Below, piece after piece: positions 33,872-35,314 of a DNA stretch of 35,314 nucleotides (positions are counted from its first letter, which is position 1; each line of letters starts with the position of its first letter). Under the pieces are notes generated by a model that saw only the letters and a list, made by a program, of their open reading frames with translations, was not told the origin of the DNA and ran no database searches. The position numbers and the translations under genes are program-made. The DNA comes from Eubacterium sp. MSJ-13 (GTDB taxonomy: Bacteria; Bacillota; Clostridia; Lachnospirales; Lachnospiraceae), in NCBI RefSeq assembly GCF_018918235.1, contig NZ_JAHLQE010000026.1:1-35314 (forward strand), in the 5' to 3' direction.

Positions 33872-34722
33872 ATGTAACTGCCCCTGGCACACTTTATCTG
33901 TGTGCAACACCTATAGGCAATCTGGAAGATATGACTTTCAGGGTAATAAGAACACTTAAAGAAGTCGAACTCATTGCGGCAGAAGATACCAGAAATACTA
34001 TTAAGCTTCTAAATCATTTTGAAATAAAAACACCAATGACAAGTTACCACGAGTACAATAAAATTGACAAAGCAAAATACCTGGTTGAAAAAATGCTCTC
34101 AGGAACAAATATCGCACTTGTAACAGATGCCGGCACTCCCGGAATATCAGATCCTGGAGAAGAAATCGTAAAGCAGGCATACGAAGCAGGAATAACTGTT
34201 ACATCACTGCCCGGAGCATGTGCATGTGTCACAGCTCTCACACTGTCAGGACTTTCCACAAGGCGTTTTGCTTTTGAGGCATTTCTTCCAACAGACAAAA
34301 AAGAAAGAAAAATCATCCTTGAATCCCTGAAAACCGAAACCCGCACGACCATAATATACGAAGCACCACATCACCTTAAAGCTACCCTCTCGGAATTATA
34401 TTCATATATAGGTGACCGCAAGATAACTCTCTGTAAGGAACTTACAAAACTGCACGAAACCGTACAGCAGATGACTATAGCTTCTGCAATCGAATATTAC
34501 GGTACAACAGCACCAAAGGGTGAATATGTTATGGTTATTGAAGGAATTTCCCAACAGGAACTTGAAGAAAAGTCAATTCAGGAATGGGAAAAAATAACCA
34601 TTGAAGAACATATGAATAAATATCTTACACAGGGTATGGATAAAAAAGCTGCTATGAAACAGGTGGCACTTGACAGAGGTATTCCAAAACGAGAAGTTTA
34701 CAACTCACTTATAAACAAATGA
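33868..34722 (+). CDS. rsmI: 16S rRNA (cytidine(1402)-2'-O)-methyltransferase
   Basis: 284 aa. Tetrapyrrole-methylase fold: N-terminal LYLCATPIGNLEDMTFR, the AAEDTRNT segment, DAGTPGISDPG and the LPGACACVTALTLSGL stretch are hallmarks of RsmI, which 2'-O-methylates C1402 of 16S rRNA with SAM. GGAGGTG precedes the ATG, and the start overlaps the yabB stop. It is the last gene of the block; it ends 3 bp before the stop of a convergent gene with no terminator between. Confidence 0.96.
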   Translation: MNVTAPGTLYLCATPIGNLEDMTFRVIRTLKEVELIAAEDTRNTIKLLNHFEIKTPMTSYHEYNKIDKAKYLVEKMLSGTNIALVTDAGTPGISDPGEEIVKQAYEAGITVTSLPGACACVTALTLSGLSTRRFAFEAFLPTDKKERKIILESLKTETRTTIIYEAPHHLKATLSELYSYIGDRKITLCKELTKLHETVQQMTIASAIEYYGTTAPKGEYVMVIEGISQQELEEKSIQEWEKITIEEHMNKYLTQGMDKKAAMKQVALDRGIPKREVYNSLINK

Positions 34723-34725
34723 TTA

Positions 34726-35136
34726 TTATCTTGTTCTATTATTACTTTTAATGCAGGCGTGTCTGTTTTTTCTATAAACAATCACGCCGATTAAAAGTGC
34801 GTAGATTAACAAATTGCTATTGTTATCCACAAAATAATTGTTATCTTTCTCATTTTCATTGTATCTCTCCTCAACTCTTCTTACGATATCATCGACAAAT
34901 CTGTTATCAGGAAGTTCATCAAACATTGGACTGTCCTCATACTCATATTTATCACATTCATCATTTATATACTTTAATATAACCCTTAATTCCACAGGCA
35001 TAATATAATCGTATTTATACTCATCTCCCTGTAACATATTCATACAGCAACTATTATTATTCTGCATCACTGCCTCCGCAGTCAAAGGCATCATATTTCC
35101 GCTGTCATACATTCCATTAAATACGTTTTTTTTCAT
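34726..35136 (-). CDS. Small hypothetical protein with C-terminal membrane segment
   Basis: 136 aa from the ATG at 35134-35136; a GTG at 35163 would give 145 aa but has no ribosome binding site and lies directly after a TATAAT-like -10 (complement of about 35167-35172). Both starts are possible. The protein is acidic, with a CC pair near residue 30, an ELRVILKYINDECDKYEY stretch and one short hydrophobic segment (about 108-121) near the C-terminus followed by basic residues. I do not recognise a family. A TSS near 35160 would make the ATG more likely. The C-terminal coding part contains a long inverted repeat (34744-34798). Confidence 0.65.
   Translation of the reverse strand: MKKNVFNGMYDSGNMMPLTAEAVMQNNNSCCMNMLQGDEYKYDYIMPVELRVILKYINDECDKYEYEDSPMFDELPDNRFVDDIVRRVEERYNENEKDNNYFVDNNSNLLIYALLIGVIVYRKNRHACIKSNNRTR
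34744..34798. other. Long hairpin within the 3' end of the small hypothetical gene
   Basis: ACTTTTAAT-gca-GGCGTG (34744-34761) and CACGCC-g-ATTAAAAGT (34783-34798) form 15 base pairs with a small internal loop and a 21-nt hairpin loop. It sits 18-76 bp beyond the stop of the convergent rsmI gene and has no following T run. It may act as a 3' boundary for rsmI readthrough RNA. Confidence 0.6.
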
Positions 35137-35195
35137 ATTAAAAGCACCATCAAATATTTTCACTACATTATATGCTTAAGTTTTTATTAAGTTCA

Positions 35196-35224
35196 TTGCC
35201 TTTTTTTAAAAAACACACTATACT
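35196..35224 (+). promoter_or_regulatory. Promoter reading off the right edge
   Basis: TTGCCT, 17-nt spacer, TATACT. The predicted start near 35231 leaves at least 84 nt of leader in the window. No open frame with a good ribosome binding site is seen before the end (the ATG at 35262 gives only three codons). The next gene lies outside; in Bacillus rsmI is followed by abrB and metS. Confidence 0.55.
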
Positions 35225-35314
35225 AAAATATTGAACAATTAATATTTTTATTTAGGAGACATGAGAGGTTAGTTACTGTAGGAGATTTTGGGAGAACAAG
35301 AAAGCCTTCATAAG

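Noticed and set aside
1-35314. Mobile elements, prophage, CRISPR array, tRNA or rRNA
   Set aside because: No transposase, integrase or phage gene, no regularly spaced repeats and no RNA-gene signature were seen on reading both strands; a tRNA scan could not be run.

Overview
The window (about 35 kb, AT-rich, strong GGAGG-type ribosome binding sites, sigma-A-like promoters) looks like chromosomal DNA of a low-GC Gram-positive anaerobe, most likely a motile gut Lachnospiraceae (Roseburia/Lachnospira/Eubacterium type). The reasons are two chemoreceptors, an LplABC-type sugar transporter with a YesM-type kinase and a DUF624 protein, large Ser/Thr-rich secreted Ig/FN3 proteins, and the Bacillus-like block tmk-yaaR-holB-ricT-yabB-rsmI. 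The genus is inference. I see no rRNA, tRNA, CRISPR array, IS element or prophage.

Layout. (1) 55-3219, minus: an alpha/beta hydrolase and a BlaR1-like M56 membrane protein whose HExxH motif reads HMDIH. (2) 3380-5122, plus: a chemoreceptor. (3) 5242-8492: a nickel/cobalt ECF transporter split over two divergent transcripts (CsoR-type regulator and CbiO ATPase leftward; CbiM-PDGLE fusion and CbiQ rightward). The shared intergenic region holds a C6-tract operator candidate and an intrinsic terminator ahead of cbiM. (4) 8552-10399, minus: a Cache-domain chemoreceptor. (5) 10567-19065, minus: a carbohydrate-uptake locus read in the order YesM kinase, membrane-anchored surface protein, permease B, permease C, DUF624 protein, substrate-binding lipoprotein. 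No response regulator, ATPase or glycoside hydrolase is present. (6) 19246-24816: a secreted FN3/propeller-like protein, a small Ig-like protein, a flavin reductase and a solitary OLD-type ATPase/TOPRIM nuclease with a cysteine cluster. (7) 25082-34722, plus: murA, a J-domain protein fused to a degenerate GGDEF domain, a Big_2-type secreted protein, then tmk, yaaR, holB, ricT, yabB and rsmI. (8) A small membrane protein on the minus strand ends against rsmI, and a promoter at the right edge reads into the next, unseen gene.

The two most interesting parts are the J-domain/NTF2-like/degenerate-GGDEF protein, which keeps an RxxD I-site-like motif but has lost the GGDEF active site, and the nickel/cobalt importer module, where a CsoR-family repressor, its likely operator and a transcription attenuator sit together on an importer rather than on an exporter. 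Several start codons were moved from the longest open frame to the codon that has a proper ribosome binding site; these choices are given in the entries.
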